DNA of 64,000 bases, taken from Firmicutes bacterium UBA5389 (lineage in GTDB: Bacteria; Bacillota; DTU025). This document shows, in pieces, positions 28,453-37,074 of this stretch (position 1 is its first letter; the number at the start of each line of letters is the position of its first letter). Position numbers and translations under genes: made by a program. The notes beneath the pieces were generated by a model. The model was not told the DNA's origin. It saw only the letters and a program-made list of their open reading frames with translations, and searched no databases. Location of the stretch: the NCBI GenBank assembly GCA_002409965.1, contig DHON01000105.1, positions 1-64,000 on the forward strand. Direction: 5' to 3'.

Positions 28453-28878
28453 TTACTTTGCACCGCTGAGGCCGCGCATTTTGCTGATGGCAGCAGATGA
28501 TCCTGCCAGGGAGAACTTGAAGTAGACCATCCCCTCACCGAACCAGTTCAACTCAAGCGGCATGGTGTCAGATCCGGCGATCCTCGAGATCGCTGACTTG
28601 CCGTCTGAAAAGTGGAGGAACTCAGAACCCCAGTCTTGACTCAGGGTAACGCTCTCCACCTTGTCATTCCACCTGATCCTGGTTTGGATGAGGTTGTACC
28701 CATTCTTGATCGTCGTGTTCACGATATTGGGTGCGTTGCTGAAAGCGATGTAAGCCCATTCGCTCTTGCCATCACAACCTACGTTCAGCATCGCCGTCGT
28801 ATCATGGTACGGAAAACTCATCTTCTCAACCGAAGCGGTGGCAGGGGAATGAGCGTAGTAGCTCTTCGCACCGGTCAT
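28453..28878 (-). CDS. Unknown small beta-rich protein (possibly the mature part of a secreted protein)
   Basis: 141 aa, with GGAGGATCCG upstream of ATG. The beta-strand pattern SFPYHDT..., WAYIAFSNAP, TRIRWNDKV and VYFKFSLAGSSAAISKMRGLSGA resembles a common family of short secreted or periplasmic proteins with a C-terminal F.F...G...A....G module. Such proteins usually carry a signal peptide. Here a separate 26-codon signal-peptide ORF lies immediately upstream, in a frame that stops before this one starts. The gene may be a frameshifted secreted protein or a genuine cytoplasmic form. Confidence 0.6.
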   Translation of the reverse strand: MTGAKSYYAHSPATASVEKMSFPYHDTTAMLNVGCDGKSEWAYIAFSNAPNIVNTTIKNGYNLIQTRIRWNDKVESVTLSQDWGSEFLHFSDGKSAISRIAGSDTMPLELNWFGEGMVYFKFSLAGSSAAISKMRGLSGAK

Positions 28879-28902
28879 CGGATCCTCCGAAACCGAGTTC
28901 GT

Positions 28903-28983
28903 TCATTGCGCCGCCGCAGACACACCGAGTGTCAGCATGAGAACGATGATCATCACGCCCGTGCAAATACGCCTCATATTCAT
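28903..28983 (-). CDS. 26-codon signal-peptide-like ORF
   Basis: MNMRR then a hydrophobic core (VMIIVLMLTL) and an AxA-type cleavage site (VSAAAQ) followed at once by TGA, with GGAGGGAATCAC as ribosome binding site. It ends 25 bases before the ATG of the 141-aa gene. Most likely it is the leader of that protein, separated by an indel. Confidence 0.5.
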   Translation of the reverse strand: MNMRRICTGVMIIVLMLTLGVSAAAQ

Positions 28984-29307
28984 GTGATTCCCTCCTATTT
29001 CGAATAGCCGAACGAACTCGGCGTCAAGCTTACCGAAAAGCTGCCCTGTCCGCTCTGTATGCGTTTCCGCAAACTGAGAAGCCTCCAGTGCTGCCGAGTG
29101 AGCTGTACACAAAGCCTATAACAGGGCCCTATGGCGAAGACCTGCAGGCGTCGCACCAAGCGGCGCTCTTGGCGCGGTACGGTCACCGACTCGTTCGGGC
29201 GGTGACTCCGTGTCGCGGGCCAACAGTCACAGAGCAGTCGATCCTTGTACCAGCGGCGCCGTCCTCGGCTTGATAGGGCTTGGAGTCGGTCTGCCTGTTA
29301 GGCGTCT
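28984..29307. other. Intergenic, nothing recognised
   Basis: About 320 bases upstream of the signal-peptide ORF and downstream of the membrane protein gene. No coding-like frame was seen; it presumably holds the promoter of the secreted-protein gene. Confidence 0.4.
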
Positions 29308-30513
29308 TCAGCGAGACTTGACCATCTTTATCCACTCGACCGATACCATTGGAATAGTCCGGGTAGCACCGAAGATCGTCGTGTATGAACACGGCTGCAG
29401 AATGGTTCCTGCGAAGTCGATGATGTCCTCCTCGACCAGACGAGTGCCTGCAGCTTCCCCATCATCGTCGATTACGATGAACATGTCGTCCTCAGTGTAC
29501 GATCCGAAGTAGCCCTTGCCCATCGCAACTCGGTAGGAGCCATCCCCGACGTCCTGAAGCACCTCTCCCTGGCACCGAAGAGTCTTGCCTACGTAGTCCT
29601 CTGGTCTGCGAAGCAAGTCACCGTATGATTGCGATGACGAAGCCAGCAGCTTCTTGCGCCGTTCTGCGGCAAGCTCCTCCTTGTGCTTCGCGACCGCATC
29701 TAGTTTGGCAAGGGTTAGTCTCCTGATCTCAGCGTCTACCTCAAGTATGTTTCGTTCGAGCAGTAGCGCGTCCTTGGCTGAGCGGAGGTCGCGCTCCGGT
29801 TCAGACGTGTCTGTATTCCAGCTGGGCTTCATACCGAAGCGCCGCCTTGCGGCAGACACTATCGGCTGATCATGGATATCCATCAGAGAGGCGGCTAGAC
29901 TGTCGCATAGCTCCTTATCCGAGCTGTCGGCCAATGACTCGGAGATCTCTTGTATTCTCCTGATGCGAGCGAGAAGATCATCTGCAGATGTGTCGGTACC
30001 GACACAAGCCAGCTCTCTTGCTTCCTCGACCCGCAGTGAGGCCTGCTCTTTCTCTACGAGCGGCCCAAGCCTTTCGATCTCCGCCATTACGTCTGCCTTC
30101 AGCTGGCCTCCCAGCAGTACGGAGACCTCCTTGAGCTTAGCAGTATGAGCTGCATATCCCGAGCTAGGGCGACTGGCGAGGAGCCGTCTGGCCTCTGCCG
30201 CGGCCTCGCGGTTACCGGCGGTCAAGGCCAGCGCAACGAGGAGGAAGAGAAGCGACACCAACAGCACGAGCCAGGCAAGCCAACGACGACGAATCCTGAG
30301 GGATGGAAGCACTCTACCTCGTATGTTGGCAATCGCCACATACAGACCCACTGCGCCCAGTAACCAGAAAGGTGCGCTCACCTGCGCATCACTCCTCATA
30401 CGTACTCTGGTTGTCGTGTCTCCGACTACAACTCGGGCAGCCAACATAGTTCGTTTCTCTTTGGCCCTCGGCTTCAGTAGGGACACGCCGAAAACGCAGA
30501 GCCTTGACAACAA
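29308..30513 (-). CDS. Membrane protein with coiled coil and C-terminal OB-like domain
   Basis: Up to 401 aa. The first 40 codons look non-native; the ATG at 30396 (MRSDAQVSAPFWLL) is a likelier start. Two membrane segments follow (FWLLGAVGLYVAIA; WLAWLVLLVSLLFLLVALAL), then a long helical region. The C-terminal 100 residues (PEDYVGKTLRCQGEVLQ, GSYRVAMG, DDMFIVIDDD, DIIDFAGTI) have the strand pattern of an OB-fold domain common at the C-terminus of small Gram-positive membrane proteins. Function unknown; the soluble part is probably extracytoplasmic. Confidence 0.65.
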   Translation of the reverse strand: MLSRLCVFGVSLLKPRAKEKRTMLAARVVVGDTTTRVRMRSDAQVSAPFWLLGAVGLYVAIANIRGRVLPSLRIRRRWLAWLVLLVSLLFLLVALALTAGNREAAAEARRLLASRPSSGYAAHTAKLKEVSVLLGGQLKADVMAEIERLGPLVEKEQASLRVEEARELACVGTDTSADDLLARIRRIQEISESLADSSDKELCDSLAASLMDIHDQPIVSAARRRFGMKPSWNTDTSEPERDLRSAKDALLLERNILEVDAEIRRLTLAKLDAVAKHKEELAAERRKKLLASSSQSYGDLLRRPEDYVGKTLRCQGEVLQDVGDGSYRVAMGKGYFGSYTEDDMFIVIDDDGEAAGTRLVEEDIIDFAGTILQPCSYTTIFGATRTIPMVSVEWIKMVKSR

Positions 30514-31001
30514 GCTGGTGAATAGGGAAACAGCCCACTGTGCGGCAATTGAGTCGTAGGGGAGCAGTGGCAGTGATCACGTGCTTGAACAGTGCAGAGC
30601 TGTTATGAAGCAGCAGTTAATTGCATGAAGGGTGGGATGATGAGTTCGTTAACTGACTCGTTTACAGTATTCGCTAGTCGCTTCGCTTTTCCTCTGCAAT
30701 CATCGGGGATGCATGAGGGAAGAGACCATTCTGTAGGGGCTGCACGACCGGGTGCGCGCCGCACATTCTCGATTGTCATTCACAGCCGACGCCGGCATCT
30801 TCGAACGTGATGCCGTCATCCATCTCCGCCTGACCGTTGAAGATGTCCGCGAGACCGCCGCCATGTCCGCGCCGAAGCATGCACTCCCGAGCCCTCAGCC
30901 CTTCAGCTGTGAAACGGTCGGCCTAGTACAGCCTACGGGCGGCGGACTCCCTGCCCGCCGCCCCGCCGCGAACCGCCTAGCGCAGTCTGATGCGTGGCCT
31001 C
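30514..31001. other. Gene-free stretch downstream of degT
   Basis: About 490 bases. The part near 30590-30720 is AT-rich and the part near 30780-31000 is G+C-rich like the degT gene. No coding-like frame on either strand. Confidence 0.4.
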
Positions 31002-32012
31002 CTATCCCCGCTCCCCGAGCGCCCCCTCCAACACCCCCGCAACGTACTCGACCTCTTCCTCTGTAATCCTGTTATGGAACGGTATCGCCACACTCGTCCG
31101 CCCCACCGCCTCCATCACCGGGAAGTCGCCCTCCCTGTACCCGAACCGCTCGCGGTAGAACGGCTGCAGATGAATGGGCGTGAAGTAAGGCCGGCACCCG
31201 ATCCCCGCCTCCTGGAACCGCTGCATCACCCGGTCTCTCACCGCCTGCTGCGCCTCGGCCCCGGCCTCCTCGCACCCAACCCGGATCACATAGACGAACC
31301 AGCTCATGAAGTCTACCTCCGGCGCCACCCGCGGCACCCAGACCCCCTCTATCCTCAACAGCCGCTCGCGCCACATCTGGGCCACCCGCGCCCGCTTCTC
31401 GAGGATCTCCCCGATCCGCCCCATCTGCACCACGCCCAGCGCCGCCGACATCTCATCGATCCGGTAGTTGTAGCCCAGCCTTTCATGCGCTAGCCACACC
31501 CCTGCCTCGCCCCTGCCCTGGTTCCGCATGCTGTTGCATAGCGCGGCGATGCGGTCGTCGTCGGTGACGATCATCCCGCCCTCGCCCGTGGTTATCTGCT
31601 TGTTGGGGTAGAACGCGAACACAGCGGCGTCCGCGAAGTCCGGTCCGCCGGCTTTCTTCCCATTGTAGACCGACCCCAGCGACTCGCACGAGTCCTCTAT
31701 GAACACAAGACCATGCTTCCGCGCGATATCGCGTATCTCATCTAGACGTGCCGGCTGCCCGAACGCATCCACCGCCAGTACCGCCCTCGCCCTCGGCGTG
31801 ATGGCCTGCTCAATGAGGTCGGCGTCCATGTTCGCCGTGTCGGGCTCGATGTCGACAAACACCGGCTTGGCTTTCTCATACAGGATGCAGTTGCTCGATG
31901 CGATGAAACTGAACGGCGTGGTGATTACCTCATCACCGTCAGAGATGCCGTACGCCCGGATCAGCAGGTGAAGACCGCTAGTGCCGCTGTTCACCGCCAT
32001 GCAAACATACAT
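31002..32012 (-). pseudogene. DegT/DnrJ/EryC1 sugar aminotransferase lacking its N-terminus
   Basis: 336 aa from the only in-frame ATG. It covers the PLP-dependent fold from AVNSGTSGLHLLIRA onward, with PFSFIASSNCI, EDSCESLGS, the catalytic-Lys motif FYPNKQITTGEGGM and the C-terminal EEEVEYVAGVLEGAL. Full-length family members have 45-55 residues before the SGT motif; here only MYVCM remains. The frame continues upstream without a start (VNQHAEAFVERQL before the ATG), so the natural 5' end was replaced. These enzymes aminate keto-sugars for surface glycans. G+C is about 60%, above its neighbours. Shorter remnants of the same gene lie at 11.8, 22.7 and 28.1 kb. Confidence 0.8.
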
Positions 32013-32253
32013 GAGTTGTCTTTCGACGAACGCTTCGGCATGCTGGTTGACCGGGAATGGGCTTGTCGGCAGGACAGGCGACTGACCCGCCTGCTCTCGG
32101 AACCACCGGATTCTTTGGCCCGGAACAGGCGGGCGATTTCATCGGAATACGCAGCCAACTCAAACGGGGCCGCGTTCAGTGAATTCTCCCACTGAGAATC
32201 CGGCACCAAGAACAGCAATGGGAAGTGGAGCGTACTAGCCATCGGAGCCCTCC

Positions 32254-32880
32254 CTAGTACGGTGCACGACTCTCTATCTCGCGCGCGAGCTTTACAAGGT
32301 CATCCAAAATGGCCTCCAGACGTCCCTGTGTCTTGAGCCAGCTACCCGCACTGGCGATTCTCTGTCGTTCGGTGGCCTTGAGTGCCGCCTTCTTGGCGAC
32401 ACTGCTCTCGTGGGCTGAGAGATTGCGCAATGTGAATAGTAGCTCCAGGCTACGCTTATGCTCACGGCTTTTGCAGGCTCGCACTAGGTAATGATCCTCA
32501 GGCAGGTACTCCCTGAGTCTGCTGATAAGCCCATCGCGGCCCCTAAAGTCGAAATACCGATTCCCCACAATGAGGTACCTACACACCTCGTCTGTGAGGT
32601 GTCTAGGCAATTCGATGCCCAGAACCGATCCCAGTACTGACGTATCGTTGTTGATGGCTCCTACCAATGCGCTGAGAATGAGGCGCTCAAATGACACATT
32701 GGCCTTGATCACGGCGCACTCATATATCCATGATGTAAACTCATCCGCAGAGGTAGAGAATGATGCGCTATCCACGAACTTACCAATCCGCTCCATCTCC
32801 GCGATGAACAACGACGCAGCTAGCCTAACGCTTTTCTTTCTGGCCATACGATCAACCACCCCACGCAGCCTGCGAGTCAT
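32254..32880 (-). CDS. HEPN-like protein (candidate ribonuclease)
   Basis: 208 aa, all helical. LRNLSAHE at 151-158 provides the R-x4-H motif (Arg152, His157) that defines the HEPN ribonuclease active site, placed in a C-terminal helix as in RiboL-PSP/MAE-type HEPN proteins. A partner is not obvious: the upstream 400 bases hold no clear gene and downstream is the degT fragment. HEPN proteins commonly act as RNase toxins or effectors in abortive infection. The start could alternatively be the ATG at codon 12 (32847). Confidence 0.65.
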   Translation of the reverse strand: MTRRLRGVVDRMARKKSVRLAASLFIAEMERIGKFVDSASFSTSADEFTSWIYECAVIKANVSFERLILSALVGAINNDTSVLGSVLGIELPRHLTDEVCRYLIVGNRYFDFRGRDGLISRLREYLPEDHYLVRACKSREHKRSLELLFTLRNLSAHESSVAKKAALKATERQRIASAGSWLKTQGRLEAILDDLVKLAREIESRAPY

Positions 32881-33297
32881 GGGTCAATCTACGCTAGTTC
32901 ATCTATTACATATGGAAACGAAGCTTGTCCCATCTACAGGCTGGAGCATTCTGCGTCTGAGCCTGGCAGCCATAGTACTCGCGTCCAGCTACCAGACTCC
33001 CTGTCGGTCTCTGGCGTAGGCGCTACTGCCGTTGCAGTAGTCTCGCATATCACGTCATAGCGGCTCACGCCGCTGTAGAGCTGGCTAGGGCGAAATGGCC
33101 CGGAGATGCGCCAACCGCCGATCACATTATTCCCTCTGTCTTTGCTCGTTCTTCTCGTGGCTGGGCACGCGTTCCGCTGGCCCCTTCGTGTCATGCGCTA
33201 GAGACCATGCAAGACGCAGATAGCTAGCATGGTCACGCTCACCTCCGTTGTTAGCCACCTGCGCTTCGCGACCCGCCCTGGCCTAGCACGCTGCGCA
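32881..33297. other. Stretch with one coding-like minus-strand segment
   Basis: A minus-strand frame from 33194 to 32934 contains a segment (GWRISGPFRPSQLYSGV, YDVICETTATAVAPTPETD) whose composition resembles real protein, but with no known motif and ragged ends. It may be a gene fragment. Confidence 0.3.
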
Positions 33298-33793
33298 CTA
33301 ATTCCGCCTTCTGGCGTCGCAAGCTGATGCTTCTGCACTATCGGCACCAGGCTTCGGCCCATGCGCCTCTTCGACAACCTTCTCTGCGTCCTCGCGGCTG
33401 ATGAAGCCGCCAGCGGCTATGTGATCCATCTCCAATTCGCGGACCTTGCGCTCCCACTCCTGAAGTGTCATCTTCCTCACCTCTGCACTGGGTTCCACAT
33501 CACCTTCGGGTTTCAAGCGTGAATCGTGTACTGCAACTAGTATTCGACGATCTCTCAGTCTTCCCCTTGTGTTTGCGCGCAACGATAGTGTCTCATTATC
33601 CTGTGCGTCACGAATCATGGCAAATGGACAGGGACCCTCCTTTGGCATCCTTCGCATTCAGCCGCAGGCCGATTTCCCCGATGAACTCGGACGGGGCCCT
33701 GGTGGCCATCAGCATCCACGTTGCGTTGCCGAGCCAAGCGACCCGAGTCAACTTCCAGGATGCCTCTGATCTTGCTGGTCGTCCGGCACTCAA
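33298..33793 (-). pseudogene. Frameshifted unknown gene
   Basis: Two adjoining minus-strand frames look like one gene: 33793-33608 (RVAWLGNATWMLMATRAP, FIGEIGLRLNAKDAKGG) and 33657-33298 (MIRDAQDNETLSLR, then WERKVRELEMDHIAAGG, FISREDAEKVVEEAH). The switch lies near 33.61-33.65 kb. No family recognised. Confidence 0.35.
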
Positions 33794-33804
33794 CTGCTAA
33801 CCCG

Positions 33805-34573
33805 CTACTGGCTCAGCGGCCCGATCCTGCTGGCGTCGATCGGCAGGGATGTCAGGTACATGATCGGGACGTGCGTGTTTGTCACTAGTCTATGACCGAT
33901 GTCGGCAGGATCTGGCGCGAATCCGGCAATGCGTCCAAGGCCCCTGGGATCGGCCTTTATCCATTCGACTCGCCGGATGTGTCTGTCGAGCTCGTCTTTG
34001 GCTTCGCCTTGGAAGCGGCGGCAGATCTCGGCCACCTCGGCTGCGGTCCGCGCGAGCTGCAGACGCTTGCATTCGGTGAGCCGGATCTCTGCGGTTGGCC
34101 GCCATGCCAGGACATCGACATCGCCGAGTTCTGACGGGCCGCACAGTTCGGTCATCTGTACTCCGGTGCGCGTATGCCATCCGTCTTTCTCTAGTTGCTC
34201 AGCAGCTGATTGGGCAAACGCATGGCCTCGCTCGCTGTTGACTGCCCCGATATACTTTGCCATCTCCTTGGACACGAAGAACTCCTGCGGCAACAGATCT
34301 GCCTATCAGGTAAGCCACCCTAGCTCTCACCATGCCAGCTCCGAAGAACACTTTGTCGCCATCGCGCTCTCCGAAAACTAGAGTGGTGTACTCGCCATTG
34401 GTACGCAAGTAGATCCTGGGCTCGATCAAGCCGCCGTTGATTGCATCAGAATCCATCGCAGCCTCGATGAGTAGCGCCGCGTTGGCCAGTAGTTCATCCA
34501 AGTCCCACCGTGAGAGCTGGCGACCACCCACCACTTCTGGTTCGCTTGCCACTAACGACATGGGCCATTCCAT
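33805..34573 (-). pseudogene. C-terminal remnant of a large nuclease-like protein, frameshifted
   Basis: The downstream frame (34293-33805) reads NSERGHAFAQSAAEQLEKDGW, MTELCGPSELGDVDVLAW, RLTECKRLQLARTAAEVAEI and VTNTHVPIMYL. The D-V-D ... E-x-K pattern is that of a PD-(D/E)XK restriction-type domain found at the C-terminus of much larger uncharacterised proteins. The preceding region (34573 to about 34300) continues in another frame (LRTNGEYTTLVFGER, MVRARVAYLI), with the switch near 34290-34305. It is therefore most likely the broken end of a bigger gene whose N-terminal part was lost next to the ABC-3C operon. Confidence 0.55.
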
Positions 34574-34603
34574 CTCCTAACTCAGAGAGCGACCACATGC
34601 CGT

Positions 34604-36574
34604 CTACTTTGAAACCGCGTCGATCCACGCCTGAGGAATGAGCGCGTTTCCGTGACGCCAGCGTTCGACGACAGCCTCTTGGTACCACTTCTCATCCGGA
34701 TCAGCGTGCTCGGTAATAATCACCTGGAAGCGGCCATCTAGTGATGCAACGGTATCGCGGACCAGCTCAAACGTGCGAAGTACGGCCGCGCGGTCTTCAT
34801 CAACGTCCGCCCCATCACGCCCAACCTCTAGACGGCCTTCGCGATCCCGGTCTGCCGGGAAGTACACCTGCGAAGGTTGATCGACAAAAAGAAACCGGGG
34901 AACCGGTCGGGCCCCCGCTACAAACGTTTGGTGAAGCGCCAGATGCACAGCAATATGGTACCCCACCCAGTTCGCACCGCTGCCCATCTTGTCCATGGCC
35001 ACAGGGCCATCCGGAGTATCGGCAACAACGGTCAGCCTTCTGATATCGAATCGCAGGGGGTTGCTCGAGTGCTCGAGCTCAAGCCTTGTGCCAATGGCTG
35101 TGATCTTGTGCGAGATTACTGAAAGAATCGACTCCACACGCTCCCGCATCATATCATCGCTTAGCTCCGCCTCAAGCTCAGTGATTTCGTCTCTGAGCCT
35201 TTGGCCCCTGTCACTCAGTCTGTCAACTCCAGTAGCCGTCTCGGGGACAGTCTCCAGATAGAGACTGATTCGTCCCTTGACGTGCCCCACCCTTGCGACT
35301 AAGTCACGGTAGTTGGCGACCACCTGCTCGGAACGTTGTAAAGCCTCCATGGACACTCGGTTCTGCGCGAGTTGCTCTCGCAAGCTCGCAGCTTCGCCCT
35401 CAAGTTGTGCAGTAAGTCCCTCTAGGTGTGGGTTATCCTGGGCAAGATGCTTCAGTCGCATGTCAAGCGTACGCAATGCCTGACGGAGGGAGTTGTCATC
35501 CGGAAGACTCGGTACTTTGGCCAGGCACAGTGGACAAACACAGTCGACTTCTCCAGTATCGGTAAGCAAGTCTATACTCCGAAGTCGCCCGGCCTGAACA
35601 GCACTCTCATCTGCATACCCGCGCCGTTCATCGGCAAGAGAACGTGTAGTTCTTAGGTCCGCCTCCACCCGGCGTAGGCGGCGGATCAGCTCCTCTCTCT
35701 CCTCCAAGACCAGCTCGTAGGCACCTGCAATCTCCTCTAAATCAGGATCAGGGACCGATGGCATTGGCTTCTCCAGCAACTCCTGGAGCAGGGCAATAGA
35801 GTCCCCAAAGGACCTCTCCTCGTTCAACAGGTGCAACATCCCAATGGCACTGGCTTCATGCAGCAGAGCAGTGGCTCGGCCTGAGCCATCGCCACGCAGG
35901 GCCTCGGTTTCTGCGAGGTCTCTCTGCACCCGTTTCAGCTCTTGACGTAACGAGCGAAGATGGCCAGCCTTTATCAGGTGATCGCTGTCGACGGCGCCCA
36001 GGAAGTAGGGAAGCGCGTCCTTAATCGCTTGCGGGATGAAAGGCTCGCTCTGCTGGAAAAAGAGAGTCTTCCTACTGATAATCTCGTCCTGCGGCTGAAA
36101 GCAGAAGTACAAAGCGTGCTTGATAGTTGCAGCCAGAGGGCTTCGCGTCTGGCCGGGTGGCACCTCGTGCAGATTGTCTCCGATGCCACACTCACGGGAA
36201 AGAAGCTGAATCGCGGCATCGATGTTGGTCGTCGGCTGGAGTACTGCCTTCGGAGGTATATCTACCTCGCTGCCGACCTCATAGTACACTGCGCCGCTAC
36301 TTTGCTTGCCCCTATCCGGGGCTCTTCTCGCAACCAAGATCTGCTTCGCGCTCGACACTAGCCTCAGCGCGTACCACTCAACGGTTGACCGGATGGCACC
36401 ATAGGCTACCCCACACTCGCTTGCCCCAAGACAGTAATCAACGATAGATATCAGGGACGACTTTCCCGTCTTGGACGAGCCTGTTATGATATTGACTTGA
36501 CCTTGCCGTAGTGACAGAACTCGAGGTTCATCTGAAGGGCCGTAGAGGATGATGTCGGCAATCTGGATACTCAT
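34604..36574 (-). CDS. DUF3732 SMC-like ATPase of an ABC-3C system
   Basis: 656 aa. The N-terminus is typical of DUF3732: a beta hairpin, then Walker A GSSKTGKSS at 32-40 followed by LISIVDYCLG and VAYGAIRSTVEWY. Two coiled-coil arms flank a zinc-hook-like CVCPLC near residue 345. The late Walker B reads FLFVDQPSQVYFP, the family's usual Asp-Gln variant. It is the last gene of a three-gene operon, with 4 bases of overlap with the middle-component gene. In ABC-three-component systems this ATPase is thought to sense invading DNA and license the effector. Confidence 0.9.
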   Translation of the reverse strand: MSIQIADIILYGPSDEPRVLSLRQGQVNIITGSSKTGKSSLISIVDYCLGASECGVAYGAIRSTVEWYALRLVSSAKQILVARRAPDRGKQSSGAVYYEVGSEVDIPPKAVLQPTTNIDAAIQLLSRECGIGDNLHEVPPGQTRSPLAATIKHALYFCFQPQDEIISRKTLFFQQSEPFIPQAIKDALPYFLGAVDSDHLIKAGHLRSLRQELKRVQRDLAETEALRGDGSGRATALLHEASAIGMLHLLNEERSFGDSIALLQELLEKPMPSVPDPDLEEIAGAYELVLEEREELIRRLRRVEADLRTTRSLADERRGYADESAVQAGRLRSIDLLTDTGEVDCVCPLCLAKVPSLPDDNSLRQALRTLDMRLKHLAQDNPHLEGLTAQLEGEAASLREQLAQNRVSMEALQRSEQVVANYRDLVARVGHVKGRISLYLETVPETATGVDRLSDRGQRLRDEITELEAELSDDMMRERVESILSVISHKITAIGTRLELEHSSNPLRFDIRRLTVVADTPDGPVAMDKMGSGANWVGYHIAVHLALHQTFVAGARPVPRFLFVDQPSQVYFPADRDREGRLEVGRDGADVDEDRAAVLRTFELVRDTVASLDGRFQVIITEHADPDEKWYQEAVVERWRHGNALIPQAWIDAVSK

Positions 36575-37074
36575 GGCCTTACCCCCCAGAGAGCCATGAT
36601 CGTCTCAGTGCTGCCTGAAACCGCGTACCATCTCCCTACGAAAAATGACTTCTCAGTGATCTCCTGGAACTCGTCGGTATTGGCCTGTATGCTGGCAAGG
36701 GCTCCCCTACGCAGATTACCCGCATGCACGTGATCGCCCACAAGCATCAACGCACGCTTCGATGCAGCAAGTATTAAGCCCTCGCGGACTAGTGGTACGA
36801 ATGACACTGAAGCATCAGCGAACCTGAGTCTGACACGAGGGTTGTCTTGAAGCCACCCGGCGAGAGAGGAGTTCTTCTGGCGCGGCAGAAGGCTCCTTGT
36901 GTTCCGCATAAGCACGACTGCCGGCACCAAGAACACAAGCGGATAAGGCATCCCCGATTGGGATTCCTGCTCGTATCCTCGAACAGCGTGATACAGCACC
37001 ACCCCCATGAATGCTGGGTTGAGGAGCGCTATCTCCTCAGGGCTCCGATCAGTCAAGCGGATCGGGTCAGTCAC
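36571..37074 (-). CDS. ABC-3C middle component
   Basis: 167 aa from the GTG at 37074, chosen because GAGGAGGG precedes it and it overlaps the upstream stop as GTGA; the frame is open to 37128. The motif LLNPAFMGVVLYHAVRGYE near the N-terminus and PLVFLVPAVVLMRNTRSLLP are characteristic of proteins annotated as three-component ABC system middle component. These small proteins bridge the SMC-like ATPase and the effector. The stop overlaps the ATPase ATG by 4 bases, so all three proteins are translationally coupled. Confidence 0.85.
   Translation of the reverse strand: MTDPIRLTDRSPEEIALLNPAFMGVVLYHAVRGYEQESQSGMPYPLVFLVPAVVLMRNTRSLLPRQKNSSLAGWLQDNPRVRLRFADASVSFVPLVREGLILAASKRALMLVGDHVHAGNLRRGALASIQANTDEFQEITEKSFFVGRWYAVSGSTETIMALWGVRP

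Noticed and set aside
30990..31493. Pro/Leu/Arg-rich 167-codon plus-strand ORF
   Set aside because: Antisense shadow of the G+C-rich DegT gene; no motifs of its own.
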